Assembly: GCF_013368755.1 (NCBI RefSeq)
Contig: NC_049561.1
Location: 3,100,001-3,164,000, forward strand
DNA length: 64,000 nucleotides
Direction: 5' to 3'
Source: Talaromyces rugulosus
Taxonomy: Eukaryota > Ascomycota > Eurotiomycetes > Eurotiales > Trichocomaceae
Part shown: positions 32,640 to 45,400 of the stretch, piece after piece
Position numbering within the stretch: the first letter of the stretch is position 1
Layout of the letters: the number at the start of each line of letters is the position of its first letter
The notes under the pieces: generated by a model
What the model was told of the DNA's origin: nothing
What the model saw: the letters and a program-made list of their open reading frames with translations, nothing else
Databases searched by the model: none
Translations under genes and position numbers: made by a program

Positions 32640-35170
32640 CAAGCTTAGTCTATGTTATATAAAAGGTTTATTATAGCTTAGTAACTATATTATTTATATA
32701 TTCAGCAGCAGGTCTTTACTGCTTAGATATAAAAGTAGCTTTATCTAACTAAAATAGTTTAATATTATATCTATAGATTAGAAAGAAGGAGCTGATACTA
32801 GTTATAGTAATATTATATCTATTTATTATAAATTATGCAGTTATGGTTAGTAAGCTCTAGTTAGTTTAGAGATAGATATAGAAGTTCTATAGATATTCTT
32901 CTATTATAGAGTTAGCATGCTCTGTCTGTTTATCAGTTTAGAGATAGTATGCGGTCAATAATCGTCTTGTGATCTTTAGACATTTATATATATCTTTCCA
33001 AAGGTCATTAATAAATTATATGCCCCAATCTGATATAATACTGCTAGGTAGCCTATGTTTGTGTATGAATTGATCAATAAATATTGATATTACTGTCTCG
33101 GTATCTATATGTTTGTATAGTATCAATATAATTCTTTTTCCTAGTTGGTCAACGATCACTATGAGATTTGTATTTCTGTTGGACATTAAGAGTTTCTCTA
33201 TAAAATCTATACTAATATCTCGCCATATTCGCGAGGGGACAGGGAGCGGTTTTAATAATCCTTATTAGCGTTGTCTCTATACGGTGTTTGCACCACATTT
33301 GTCATAGTTATCTATGAACCTTCGGATATTATTAGATAGGTTCAGTCAATATAGTTGTTAGGCTATAATGGTATAGATCATATTTTGACCTGGGTATCTA
33401 GTAAAATAGGAGTCATATATCTCTTGTATAATATAAATACATAGTAGTTCGCTATTTAGTACCTATTATTGGTTTTGAAATAGTAACCAGTCCGCTGCAT
33501 CAATTATATATTTAGATACTATGATATGAAGTTGTAAGTCTTAAGAAAACTATAAGAACTTCTAACATATAGTCTCTTTAATTTATTTATAATTCTTATT
33601 CTCAGTTTTGGCTAGTCGCTATTGTTCTTTAATTAATATTGAGTGCTCTATATAGATAGCGTAGATATAGAATTCAGATACAATATTCGATAAGCGACCT
33701 TAAGGAAGTTATTTTAGATAGTCTTTCTATATCTTGTTAAGATTAATAAGATACTTATTTTAGTATACTAGACGTTTATTATTAATCCTATTAGATATAT
33801 CTTGCGAGTGTTATAATAGTGCATTAGATTTAGCAGCTAGTCATCTTGGCCGGTACTAGAGCTTATAGTTAAAGTATAAGAGTATATTAGCCTATCTTAT
33901 TTACCTTTCATTTAACTATTAGAGCTGTATAAAGTATTTAAGATTCTAATAGTTAGTTAGGATAGTAAACTCCTTAATACCAATTAGTTTAGGTTTTTAT
34001 TGCTTTAGATATATTATTATCGCCAATAGCTTTTTATTATGGATCTTATAATTGTACTCTGCGGGTGTATATTTTTAGGAAAAATAGGTATAGGTTTATA
34101 GAAGTCCTTCGTTATTGTATTGTGATAATATCCCCCTTATAATATATCTCAAAGAGTCAGCTTCTATGATTATATCCTAATCAGGATCAAATTATACTAG
34201 TATTGGGTTGCTTATAAATATTTGCTTTAATTGTTTGAAGGCTTTATTAGCAGCCTTGGTCTAAATAAAAATAGTTCTTTTTTTAGTTAGTTCTGTCAGC
34301 AGGCAGATTATGTTGGAATATCCTTAGATAAACTGTTGGTAGAAATTTACGAATCTTAGGAATAATCACATATTTTTTATATATGTTGGGGCTTTCTATT
34401 CTAAAATAGTAGAGACTTTTACAGGGTCTATTTGGATCCCTTTTCCAGTTTTTAATATAAATCTAAGATATTTTATTGTCTGTACCTCAAACTTGTATTT
34501 ATTAATATTTAGTTATAGTCCTATAATATATAAATATTCTAGCATCTTTATTATTTATTTCTGATAGTATGCATAGCTATCTTTTATAAAGATAAGCACA
34601 TCGTCTAGATAAATAGATATAAAGTCATCTAAGAACTTGTGAAGGGTCTAATTAATGTATTATTAAAATATACTTAGTGTATTAATAAGGCTAAAAGGTG
34701 TTACTAGCCATTTATAGAGTCTAAATCTAATTTAAAAAGCTATTTTCTATTTATCTCCTTTGGCAATATATATCTTATAGAAAGCCATTATAACGTTAAG
34801 CTTTATAAATTATTAGACTTTAGATATTTATTGTAGAGTCTTATGTATTAATAGTAGTGGATATCAGTCCCTTTTTATTATAGTGTTGAGCGCCTAATAA
34901 TCTATATAGAAGTGCAGTCCTCCTCTAGATTTCCTTATAAACAGTATTAGTGTTATAGTAGACAAGTTGCTTACACATATAAAGTCCTTTAACAATAAAT
35001 CATAAAGAGTTTTCCATAAAACTAGCAGTTCTTCCTGTAATATATTATAGAGAGGACTCTATAGTATCTCTAGCTTGCGCCTCTTCGCGTCAATGTTAAT
35101 TAGTTTGATCTAATAGTCGATATTTGGACATGATAGTGATAGCTTGTCAGCTTCTTTTAGATTAAATAAT
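32640..35170 (-). pseudogene. Degenerate RT, RNase H and integrase, second-family gypsy
   Basis: The RT catalytic box is intact as Y-L-D-D-V-L-I-F on the minus strand around 34579-34625. Integrase remains lie at about 32920-33225: W-R-D-I-S-I-D-F-I-E-K-L keeps the first catalytic Asp, and I-I-S-D-W-G-I keeps the second, in place of the usual S-D-R-G-S. Stops are scattered between. Order and spacing are those of Ty3/gypsy pol. Confidence 0.8.
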
Positions 35171-35560
35171 TCCAGGAAATTATAGTAATGCTTAGATAGT
35201 TTGTTCCCTAAGTCTACCTATAGTTTTAGAGCTAAAGCCTTCTTAATATCCCATATAAAGACTATAAATATATTAATCTTCTTTTTCCTGCTTCGCATCC
35301 TTTTCAAAGCGTTTACCGCAGCTGTACTGATCTATTAGGGGAGGTACTCAGGTTGTAACAGGTTCTTTTTATTGACAGATATTCTGTTTCTAAATTCTAA
35401 TCGGCCTCCAGCAGTATTAATTTTCACATGTTGGTGTTCCATCCATAGAAAACCCAATATCATATCGTATTCACACTTCAGAACTATATAGAAGTAGGCT
35501 TTCTCTTGTATATTTCCTCTAATATCTAGTGTCACACATACAATTTCCTTGATGTATTGA
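35170..35560 (-). pseudogene. Retropepsin-like protease remnant
   Basis: The frame at 35335-35535 is open for 66 codons and carries Y-D-M-I-L-G-F-L-W-M, the conserved C-terminal ILG box of Ty3/gypsy proteases, preceded by a beta-strand-like segment. The active-site D-S/T-G region should lie upstream near 35680 on the minus strand and is partly mutated. Confidence 0.65.
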
Positions 35561-35939
35561 GATACCGAACTATCATATCCCTTAATAGGTCTAGGTTTAA
35601 TAGTGCTATAATTCAGCTTTTTTTTTCAAGTGAAGGTCTCTTTAATAATCCTGTAGATAAGACACCCGCTATTAATTAAAGCATTGGCATTGGTTCTATG
35701 GTCTAACCATGCATTTATATTGAATAGGGGTCCATCAAACTTTCTAACTATCTTTTTAAAATTCTTAAAGTTATAAGCTGTTTTATATTTTAGCTCTTAT
35801 AGACAACTTTATATAGGAGCTACTCTTTTAATTCTGGTGTGCTATCTGAACCTGTATTAGATTTAGTCTCATTCTTCTTTACTTTGGTGTTAGATATCTT
35901 TATAGGCTTGTTGTGTTTTTTCTTGCCACAGTTCCTTAG

Positions 35940-37100
35940 AGATGGTGCCTGACAGAGTAGTGCAGATTTAGGGCAGTATTAGGCAATATAGCCTAGTTTT
36001 CTATATTAGAAACAGTTATCTATTCTAATAGTATTAATTAGCAGACCCACAGATATCTAGTCTATAACTTGGGGCTGTCTTTTGTTAGAGGAGATTCCTT
36101 TTATAAGTAGATAGGGAATGTTCTGTTTGTATTAGGACTGAAGATTGTTAATTCTTTTTAGTTTTTCAAGGTTATTCACTACTTAATATAAGTATTTATA
36201 AAAAGCTTTATATTACTTCAGCATATCGCTCTCAACAGTTGTATGCCTTATTTCTTAGTTAATCGCGGTTTTCAGCCATAAGATTTTTACGTTATTAGTC
36301 TATAATTAACCTTCTATAAGAAGTAATATCTATTCAAATTCACTAATAAAGTCCTAGAAAGAGATACACCCCTATCATATACAGTTAAGTTCAAGATTTG
36401 TTTTCTCTATAAGTTGATAATCTTCAAATAGTATATTAAGATATGTAAAGAAAGCTTCTAGTATAGTAGGAGTGACTGTATTTACATTTCTATAAAGCTA
36501 TATCCAGAGATAGATCTTTATCTAGGCCTTTTCTACCAACTATCTATAAATATACTACAATTACTTATACAGTCCTCTAATCACTGGTACATCGACCGTT
36601 AATTTTATATATAGGATTGCTATAAACTACATATATTTTAAATAATCATAGTTGTTATATTTATTAGGATAGTTAAAAGAGTAGTGTGATTTATTTATAC
36701 TATATATAGAGATTACTAATGGTATAGCATTAGTAGGGATCTCAGATATAGATAGTTTAGTTATATTATTAATCTGTCTTTCAACATACAATAGGCAAGT
36801 AGATATATTTATTAGAAGAAGTTCTATTCACTATATTTATTCTAATAACAGCTAGTTCAGTTCTAAAAATATATCTATTTAGTTCAGACTGTCTCTTGAT
36901 AGGCTATTTATTATAATAAGGAATTTTCTTAATACTTAACTTAGTTATTAAAGAGCGGTGATATAGTAATTCAATCCTTTAAATAAAAAAAGTTAGTATA
37001 ATTCTTAAAAGCTTAACTTAAATAAATAAAAAGTAATTATATAGGCTTAATTCTTTAAGTAAAAGAAGCAGCACGTTCTTGATCCTTTAAATAGGAAAGG
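35940..37100 (-). pseudogene. Degenerate gag of the second-family gypsy
   Basis: A zinc knuckle is visible on the minus strand at about 35960-36010: N-C-F-stop-Y-R-K-L-G-Y-I-A-stop-Y-C-P-K, where the second Cys and the His read Tyr. Upstream to about 37100 the sequence reads as broken gag with many stops. Confidence 0.65.
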
Positions 37101-37120
37101 TGAACAATGTTTAAATCTAA

Positions 37121-37370
37121 TATTATAAACTAGGTCCCGTCTTACTGGCCTAATATAGGTCTAGGAATTAAGTAGATTTGAATATAAGAAAGAAAAAGAA
37201 AAGGTTTGCAGAGGTTCGCATTATTAATACAGGTGAGTATAGGTTTTAAGGGCACTCTAGTGAATCTGATGTAGCGTTAAGGGGTTCTTCTATGGCAGAT
37301 CAGGTGCGGACCAGGTGTGGTTATTCTACGAGAGCGAAGCCTGAGTATCCCAGGGGCTAGGACCCTAACA
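37121..37370 (-). repeat. 5' LTR of the second-family gypsy
   Basis: 250 bp, aligning with 31887-32136. Its plus-strand right end is CCTAACA, followed by ATACT. Its left end is RIP-mutated (TATTATAAAC for TGTTACGGGC) while its right half is nearly free of mutations. Confidence 0.88.
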
Positions 37371-37375
37371 ATACT

Positions 37376-37451
37376 CTTCCTATCTAAAGCCTTCTATCCA
37401 GCTATAAAACTGCTTCTATTTTTAAGAATAGCCTTAGATTCAGCTATCATA
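37376..37451 (+). repeat. Right part of the RIP-mutated 274-bp LTR
   Basis: 76 bp aligning with 18631-18706, ending CAGCTATCATA where the other copy has CAGCCGTCACA. It completes the LTR interrupted at 31886. Confidence 0.85.
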
Positions 37452-38038
37452 TTACCTCTTTTTTTAGAAATATTTGCTTTTAAGTATTAATTATTAATCT
37501 ATTATTATCTATATACTCTTTAATAAATTAATTTTTCTTTATAACTTTTATCTATATATCTAACTAATATAGTAAATCTAATTTCTTAAAATTAGTATCA
37601 TAAAATGATTTCAGTATTAATAAAATATTTAAAAAGTACTCTACTAAATACTATACTAGATTTAAATTTCTATCTAACTAGCTTATTTAATAACATAGCT
37701 TCTTCTAATACATTTAGAAGTCTAGAATTTTAGTAACTTTCTATTTTAAATTTTTATTAATCTAAAGCTCAGGATATTCCTTCTTTAATTAACTAATAAA
37801 AGATTTAATTAAAATAATACAATAAAACTTATTTAAAAAAAAAATACAGTATATTTATATATTTTATAGCAAATTTAATTTAAAAACATATTCTATCTTA
37901 TATAATATCTTATATAATCTTTTAGACTAATAGTCTAGCTTTTTACCTAATTATTCTATATCTTATTTTTTATTACTAATATAAACATGGTTACTAACTC
38001 TAAAATCTATTTTCTATCTATATTTATTTACTTATTAT
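37452..38038. other. AT-rich tract without recognised genes
   Basis: Strongly RIP-like, with no usable frame. I see nothing beyond transposon debris. Confidence 0.5.
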
Positions 38039-38480
38039 TGTCAATCGGTTCAACAACTCGTCACCAAGATGTGAATCGGGGTGGGTATTCTGCTAACAGA
38101 AGACAAGATGAGAACGTTGTGTAAGACAATCCTAGGATAAGTAGAGTACTATCGCAATGATAGGCTGTAAAGTATGTTGAAAAGTAATAGTAATATACTA
38201 TTTACTTGAAAGAATAAAATATAATAAACTAGATATATAATAGTAAATAAGTGTCTTTATATAGTTAATCTTAAATATAGCAAGTATAGTTAAGCTTTGC
38301 TTAACTATATTATTAATATAGTTCCTTAGCATAGTCTCGCTCTATTGACTATATAGTTATATGCTATAATATACTTTCACTAGTATAATACATGTACACT
38401 AGGTGTACTCATATAAAGTAAGTAGTTCTATACTGAGTATATCTATATAGAAATAATATAGTCACACTATTAAGGTGTAC
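38039..38480 (+). repeat. Interrupted TGTCA-family LTR (first 440 bp)
   Basis: Starts TGTCAATCGGTTCAACAACT. It follows the LTR at 3390 for about 440 bp and then stops where another LTR of the same family begins at 38481. Its 3' remainder is not found in the window. Confidence 0.75.
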
Positions 38481-39095
38481 TGTCAACCGGTCCAACAATT
38501 CGTCACCAAGATGTGAATCGGGGTGGGTATTCTGCTAACAGAAGGCAAGATGAGAAGGTTGTGTAAGACAATCCTAGGATAAGTAAAGTACTATCATAAT
38601 GATAGGCTGCAAAATATGTTGAAAAGTAATAGTAGTATACTATTTACTTGAAAGAATAAAACATAATAAGCTAGATATATAATAGTAAATAAGTATCTTT
38701 ATATAGTTAGTCTTAAATATAGCAAGCATAATTAAGCTCTGCTTAACTATATTGTAGTTATAGTTATTCTAGCATAGTCTTACTATATTGACTATATAGT
38801 CACATATCTTGTTTTCTATAAGATAGGCCTTTTCGTATAAAGACTCTTTTTATATAGAGATCCTTTCTATACAGGATCTTCTTTTATACGGAACCTTTTT
38901 TTATATAGAAAGCTTTTTTATACAATACAGGCTTCTATCTGATGAGTTATTCTATATAGAATATAAATATAGGCATTTCTTCTTTTACAGATACAATTAA
39001 AGATTCTACCCTATAAGAATATCCAATAACCTTTACTTATGTAACTAGCGTCCGCTGTCACATCTATTGGTTGAGCATTATCGATTCTTATAATA
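38481..39095 (-). repeat. 3' LTR of the third-family gypsy (615 bp)
   Basis: Starts TGTCAACCGG and ends TTATAATA (mutated TGACA) on the plus strand. Within it, 38810-38960 carries a degenerate tandem repeat of about 20-25 bp with CTTTTTATATAGA and CTTTCTATACAGG-like units, also present at 52180-52310 in the partner LTR. Confidence 0.82.
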
Positions 39096-39209
39096 ATCCC
39101 CTCCTTTGAAGGCTGGCGTCCCGACAGTCACATAAATAATCGCATGCCCCCATCGCACAGGTAAGCTAGTTTTGGTTTCGTTAATATTCTTAGTGGTGAT
39201 GTTCTAACC

Positions 39210-39600
39210 ATGTCGTTAAAGCAGAATATTGATAAAAACAATTTGTTCACCTATATTGTTAAAACCAGGATTATTCTTTTTTTCCCTTGTAATAAGTATA
39301 CCCTATCTAGGAAGTCGTACATTAAATTAGAAATTTCAAAGTATTACAGCGAGTGCGTTTGTAACGGTTGTAGTTGTTATATTAAGATAGCATCTTCAGA
39401 TTTAGTATAGAAAAAGTTGTTAGCTACTTAAAAAAAGATTAAAAAAAATAAGAAAATAATTCTAATAAAACTTCTTTATCTTAAGAAGTAGTAGAAACTA
39501 CTTTAGAAGTATACCGGTTAATTTATTTAAACAGATATTAAGAATGTGGAGAAGTTAGAGTGTTTAGAGAAAAAGAAGGAGAAGAAATAAAAATAAAAAA
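39210..39600 (+). pseudogene. Antisense Cys-rich, coiled-coil accessory ORF of the gypsy
   Basis: It lies just inside the 3' LTR on the strand opposite pol. The first 66 codons (39210-39410) are open from an ATG and end with a small Cys cluster, E-C-V-C-N-G-C-S-C. After the first stop the same frame continues for about 190 nt as a Lys/Glu/Leu-rich helix (V-E-K-L-E-C-L-E-K-K-K-E-K-K) broken by stops of RIP type. From memory, small antisense ORFs with a Cys-rich head and coiled-coil tail occur at this place in several ascomycete gypsy elements and are usually annotated as hypothetical proteins. The function is unknown. Confidence 0.5.
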
Positions 39601-42187
39601 CTAAACTATAAAAATTAAATAAAATAATTGTAGTTATTATCTAAAAGTTTCTTATATTATTTAATAATAAGTTTAACTATATCCTTTCTAAGTTTCTTTC
39701 TAGTAAAATATTTAAATCTTTTTAGGACAGTTTAAATACCTAACTAGTTCCTATAAATTATATTTAGGTCTGTATTTTTTCTAGTTAATTAAGTAAAAGA
39801 TTTTTTCTTTTACTAATTTTTTTTTTAGAATATTTTTAATTTTATATTTATCTTTAGTTGCTTTATTATTACTATTTTCTAGGTTTTTAATTAATTTTAA
39901 TAATAAGATATAAAATATTAAATATATTTTTATTTTTACTAGTAGTTGGAGTTTATAATTATTATTAGCAAGTTTTTCTTAAATTATAAAAGATCTATAT
40001 TTAATAGTATTAAGTTTATTACTTAGTCTCTTACTTAGAATATTGAACTTTTTCTATTTAATTATTTATTATAATAAGTAAACTTTCTTCTCTTTTTTTA
40101 GGATTAGCGTATTCTCGCGTTTCTTATTATAATAGATCTTTATTTAGTTTTCAGCTTACTTAATGTCTTTTGATATTATTTAATAAAATATCTATAGTTT
40201 GTTAATTTATATTATTATGACTTTAGATAATTTTTTTTATAGTACTTCAGACTATGTTATTCTTAGATATTATTTAAGATTTATAAAATATAGAACTTAT
40301 TTTATTATAGCATTTTCTATATTATTTAATATAAACTGTGCTAATAGTAGTAGTTTTATCTAGTTATCTTATTCTTAGTCTAAATAGTATCAAAAATATT
40401 GTTTAATTGTTTGAATTATTCTTTTAGACTGGCCATTAGTCTATTAGTGATTTATAGTTGATAGTTTATGATATATTCTATATACTTTTATAATTATCTA
40501 CTAATATTTAGATATAAATAACTTATCTTAGTCTATAATAAGTTTGTTTAGTAATCTAGTCTATATAAAAATTTTTTATAATATAAGTTTTGTATATTAT
40601 TCTACTATTATATTCTTTGATATTGGTTCTAGAATAATATATTTTGTAAGTTAGTTAACTATTATTATAGTATTAATATAGATAACTCTTGTTACTAGGT
40701 TCTTAGACTGCAGTAGTCCTTAGATAAAGTTAATAGTGATACTTTTCTATACTTCTTTTAGTACTTCTGATATTTGTATTTTTTTAAAAGGTTTATAGTA
40801 TACTGCTTTATTTTTATTATATTTATTATAGTTTCTAATATAATTTTTAACCCTTTTTTGGATATAAGAGAAGTAGAATATTTATATAATTATTTTAACT
40901 GTTTTTTTAACTCCTTGATGTCTTTTTATAGGAGGATTGTGATAATACTGAATAACTTCTATAGTTATATTCTGCAGTACTCTAATCATTTTATTTTATA
41001 TTGCTAAGCTTTTCTAGATATTCTTTATAACTTGTCTGGCTTGTAATTTTTCTTATATTTTTTAATCTTTATTGGTTTCCTGATATATCTATTTATAGAA
41101 TAGATTATTATTAATAACTTTTATTGCGGTTGCAATGATTGTATTGTAATTATAGCATAGAACTTCTAATTCTTCTTATAGAATGTTTATTTTAGAGAAT
41201 TCTATTCTGATTATATAATCTAGTTGTTTACTTAATATATCTATAGCTATATTTTATTTTCCTGGAATATATTTAATCCTATAATTAAATTTAGCTAATT
41301 CTTTAGTCTATTATATTTATTTTCCAGATAATTCTTTTATTATTATAAAGTATTTTAAATTATAATAATCACTTTTAATAATTACTTTATATTTTATTTC
41401 TTAGAGATAGTATTACTATTATTAGAATATTTAAACTATTATAAGTAATTCTTAGTTATAGATATCATAGTTAATTTTTATTAATATAAACTTTCTTAAG
41501 TAGAATACAATAATCTATATTTCTTTCTTTTTATTAATTTATTTATAGATTGCTTTAAGAGTATATCTAGATACATTTATTTATAAAATACTTTGTAATT
41601 CTAGATTAAATAGTTATAAAATTAATATAATTTTAATAAGTTCTTTAATATTTTTAAAAAATTATTGTTTTTTTGCTGTTTAATTAAATAGTTTATCTTT
41701 TTTTAGTAATTCTATTATTGGTATTATAACGTCTAAGTATTTCTCAAGATATTATTAAATATATCTGCTGGCTCTAAGAAAAGATTATATATTATAAATA
41801 TTTATTAAGATTAACTATTTAAAGATAGTATCTAATTTTTCTTTTAGTATTTCTAATCTATTTATTATATATATTATTCCTAGATAATTAACTTATATAG
41901 TGTTGAATTTATATTTCTTAATTTTGAAAGTTAATTCTATTTCTATAAGTTTTGTTATAATTAGTTATACATAATTATTATATTTCTTAAAGTTTTTTGA
42001 GTAGACTATAATATCATTAAAGTATACTATAACAAAGAGGTTAAAGTATTTTTATAAAATATAGATTATAAATCTTGCAAATTCTACTAGTAGCCTTTTA
42101 AGTCCTATAAGCGCTACTAGCTATTTATATAGTCCCAAATCTATAAAGAATACTATTTTCTAGATATTATTATTTTTTATCTATAGA
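39601..42187 (-). pseudogene. Degenerate integrase, RNase H and RT 3' half, third-family gypsy
   Basis: On the minus strand around 41995-42030 the frame reads V-I-V-Y-F-N-D-I-I-V-Y-S, the RT YFDD box with one Asp changed to Asn. RNase H and integrase should follow toward 39600; I see integrase-like stretches near 40400-40700, but catalytic residues cannot be placed with confidence. The gene is interrupted at 42188 by LINE B and resumes at 48503. Confidence 0.7.
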
Positions 42188-42486
42188 TTATAGTATCCCT
42201 ATTATTATTATTATTATTTAATCAAATTTAACGTCTATACCGAGCCCTAGGCTATGACAGACAGCGATTCGTGTGGATTAGGCCTGCTTATAGGGGTTGC
42301 CCCCCATAAGCCGGTGCCTCTACCCCCATTGGATCCAGGCTTTCAAGGTATCTTGCACTTTCCTCACCCCATGCCGCTTATATGCGCAGGACGATTCGGG
42401 GGCTTATAGTGGGTGGCAACCACTACCCCCTCCTTATGGCCACTAACGTTTGGGCGTTGCCTACAATAGCGGGCCGCCCCTGCCCG

Positions 42487-45400
42487 CTATCCTTCCCCCT
42501 CTCGCTCTCCCTCATCCAGGGCCTCAATGCCCCAATTATCAGTCTTATAGGCCTGCTCCCAGGCCTGTTGGTTATCCTCTCGCTCCCTAATGGCCCCTAT
42601 AAACGCCAGCAGCGCTGTAGTGGCCTTTGGGTCCTGGAATAGGCGTGCTTCGGGGCACTGCTCGCTATCCTGCGGGGCCTTTACCCCCGCTTCGGCCAAG
42701 CCGGCATATAGTTTTTCCCGCTGGTGGCACCACTGTCGACAGTTTATAAGAAGGTGTCTTACCGTCTTAGTCCCCCTAGAGCACCCTAAACAATTAGGGG
42801 AGTCTCAGGCCTTGATTCGGTGCAGATAGGCCCTGATTGGGGTGTGGCCAGTCTTGAATTGGTAATACCGCCGCATTAGGTGCTTGGGGGTGCTTGCCAC
42901 TATTAGGTCAAGCTTCCATCCCTAGAGGGGTTGGTAGGCCTGGCCTACCTGTTGGGTGCGTCTTGTAAGCTTTGCAGTGAGCTAGTTGGCCTTGATAGCG
43001 CTATAAGTCTCGGTGCATGCCCACCGGGCATGGGCCAGTGAGATGCCTGAGTACTTGCCTGTACAAGGCCTCCCTGCAGCTTTCTTAACGGCCTTATCGG
43101 CCTCCTTATTGCCTAGGACCCCTTTATGGCCTAGCACCCAACATATAGTAACCCTGCGGCCAGTGGCCTGTAGTTCCCCGGCTAGATCATATGCCCACAG
43201 CACTAGGGCTTGCCCTGGGCCAGGCCAGGTATGCTAGAGCCTGCTTATAGCGGCCTAAACATCTAAAAACACCCTAATTGGCCCTATAAAATTCTCTGCC
43301 AGCACCCACTCTAGGGCTTCGACTACTCCTATTAGTTCTGCATCAAAGACTTCGAAGCCTGCGCCCAGGGGAGCTAGGCGCGACCTCCAGAGACCAATAA
43401 GTGGCTTATAAGCTACTGCAGCGCCTACGCGCTGATCATCTAACCTAGAACCGTCTGAGTAAAGGTCGGTATTCCCTATCCCACTTAGGGGGTCTGAGGC
43501 TAATTGCATAGCGGTTTCAGGGGAGTCTATCCTGAAATCTAGTGGTATAGACCTATTACCAGGCTCTATTATACGCTCAAAGCCCTGGGAGGGGTCGGCG
43601 GTCAAGGCCTCTCGTAGCCTGCGGGCCAGGCCCATACCCAGCTTCCAGGGGCCTCAGCGGGTTGGTGTTACCCAAGCTCGGTCTTCTAGTGGCTGCTCTC
43701 CAGGCTGTGCATGGGCGTCTCCCTCCCTAAACGTTATAAGGAGTATTTCTACTGCTGGATGCCCCTAGGAAAGTCCTAGGAGTCTCAGGGCATACCGCCG
43801 CTATTTACTATCTAATAAGGCCTCTGCTGGTTCCAGAGCTGCCTTCCTTATAAGCGGTCCTAACAGGATAGACTTTAGCATGCCTGTGACTACCCAGGCC
43901 TAGTTATTAATTAGGCCCTGCAGTCCTTCTAGACAGTTCTTTTACCCATGCCACCAAAACTCGGCCCCATAAAGCGCCACTGACTACGCGGTGGCCTTTT
44001 GGATTCACTATGCCAGGCCTAAAGGAAGCCCCTGGGCCTTACACAGTGCCCACACTCATCTTTCAGTATTTTGACCTTTTTGCAGGCGGTACTTATAGTA
44101 GGCTTTGAGGGTAAGCTTTAGATCTAGTAAGACCCCTAACCACCAGATGGCTGTTGGGGAGAATGTCACTAAAGCATCTTCTACCTGCACCCTAGCTTCC
44201 TGGACCTGATTTTTATGTTCCCTGCTGGTGGCCCTAGAGAATAGGATGGCCTCTATCTTTTTAGGGTCGAATTTGACGCTATTTGCCAGTCCCCACTTAA
44301 TAGCAGCTTTTGCCGCTGCTTCTAGCTGCCTACAGATCTCAGAGACCGAGCTTCCCTAGGCTACCAGGTCTATGTCATCGGCATAGGACAAGGCCTTGAT
44401 TCCTGGCACCTGCTGTTCCATAGCCTGAAACATACCCTGGATATAGATAAGAAAGAGGATTGGGGAGACCAGTGAGCCCTGGGGCAGCCCTGAGTTAATA
44501 GGCTGTTTAGGGGCTTTATAACCGTCAATTACGAGGCTGACCTTTCTATTTGTAAGGAAGGATAAGATCTACCTTATAAGGTCATTATCTAGGCCTGCAG
44601 CTTCTATAGCCTTATTAAGTTTATAGAGGTCAACATGGTTGAAGGCCTCTATAACATCAATAAAGATAGTGCCTATGAGAAGCTTTTAAGTCCATCCCTC
44701 GTGCACTGTTTATATAAGGCAGGCCACCGCGTTAATAGCTCTACAGCCCCGCCTGCACCCCATTTATCCAGGGTGTAAAGCCTTCTGGGCCTCACACTAG
44801 TCTGTTATAAGGCCTGTAGCCAGCTTCTTAATAACCTTACCCAGGCAGCTAAGCAAGCTTATCACCCTCTAGGCCTTCACCTGGGTGTAATTGGGCTTCC
44901 CTGGCTTCCAAAGTAGGATGCCTTTAGCGGTCTTCTAGGCCCCTGGGTGCACCCCAAGCCGAAAGCACTGCCTAGCCATCCCTATGATTCAAGGCGAGTC
45001 TAGTGCCTAGAGTAGCCAGCATGCTTTAAAATTGAGCCTATTGGTCTCCAGAGCTTTCTTGATGTTCTGGCTAAATAGGGCCTGATACACCCGCTCTAGC
45101 GTTATAAATATGTGGGCCTGTCTACCTAGTAGCTCCCTAGGAGGGGAGCTATGGGGGGCGTTAGGAAATGCCGTTTCCCTGATTAGAGCTTTTTTATTGG
45201 CTATGGTAGTGGTAAGGAAAGCCTCTAGATCCGGGCCTTGGAGTGCTGGAGTAGTGGGATTAGTCCATGGCTTAGTATACTATAAAGCTATCCAACACCT
45301 ATTAGAATCTCCTGGAGAAGGCTTTTCCAAATCATCCCTAGGGCCTTTGAGAAAAGGGTTCCCAGTGGGGTTAGAACCCTTTTTCCACTCTTCCTTCCCC

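Larger units (their letters stand above)
31887..37370 (-). mobile_element. Complete second-family gypsy element, degenerate
   Basis: 5484 bp with 250-bp LTRs (31887-32136 and 37121-37370) and a 5-bp target duplication ATACT (31882-31886 and 37371-37375). The coding direction is minus: gag with a zinc knuckle, protease, reverse transcriptase, RNase H, integrase. A purine-rich tract on the minus strand (AAAAAGAGGAAATAA, plus-strand 32137-32151) lies directly before the 3' LTR. It is RIP-affected but less so than the chromovirus. It inserted into an already present 274-bp LTR. Confidence 0.9.

Noticed and set aside
40774..41007. A 77-codon Phe/Tyr/Ile-rich frame that looks membrane-like
   Set aside because: It lies antisense to integrase in RIP-mutated AT-rich DNA, where hydrophobic codons are expected by chance.
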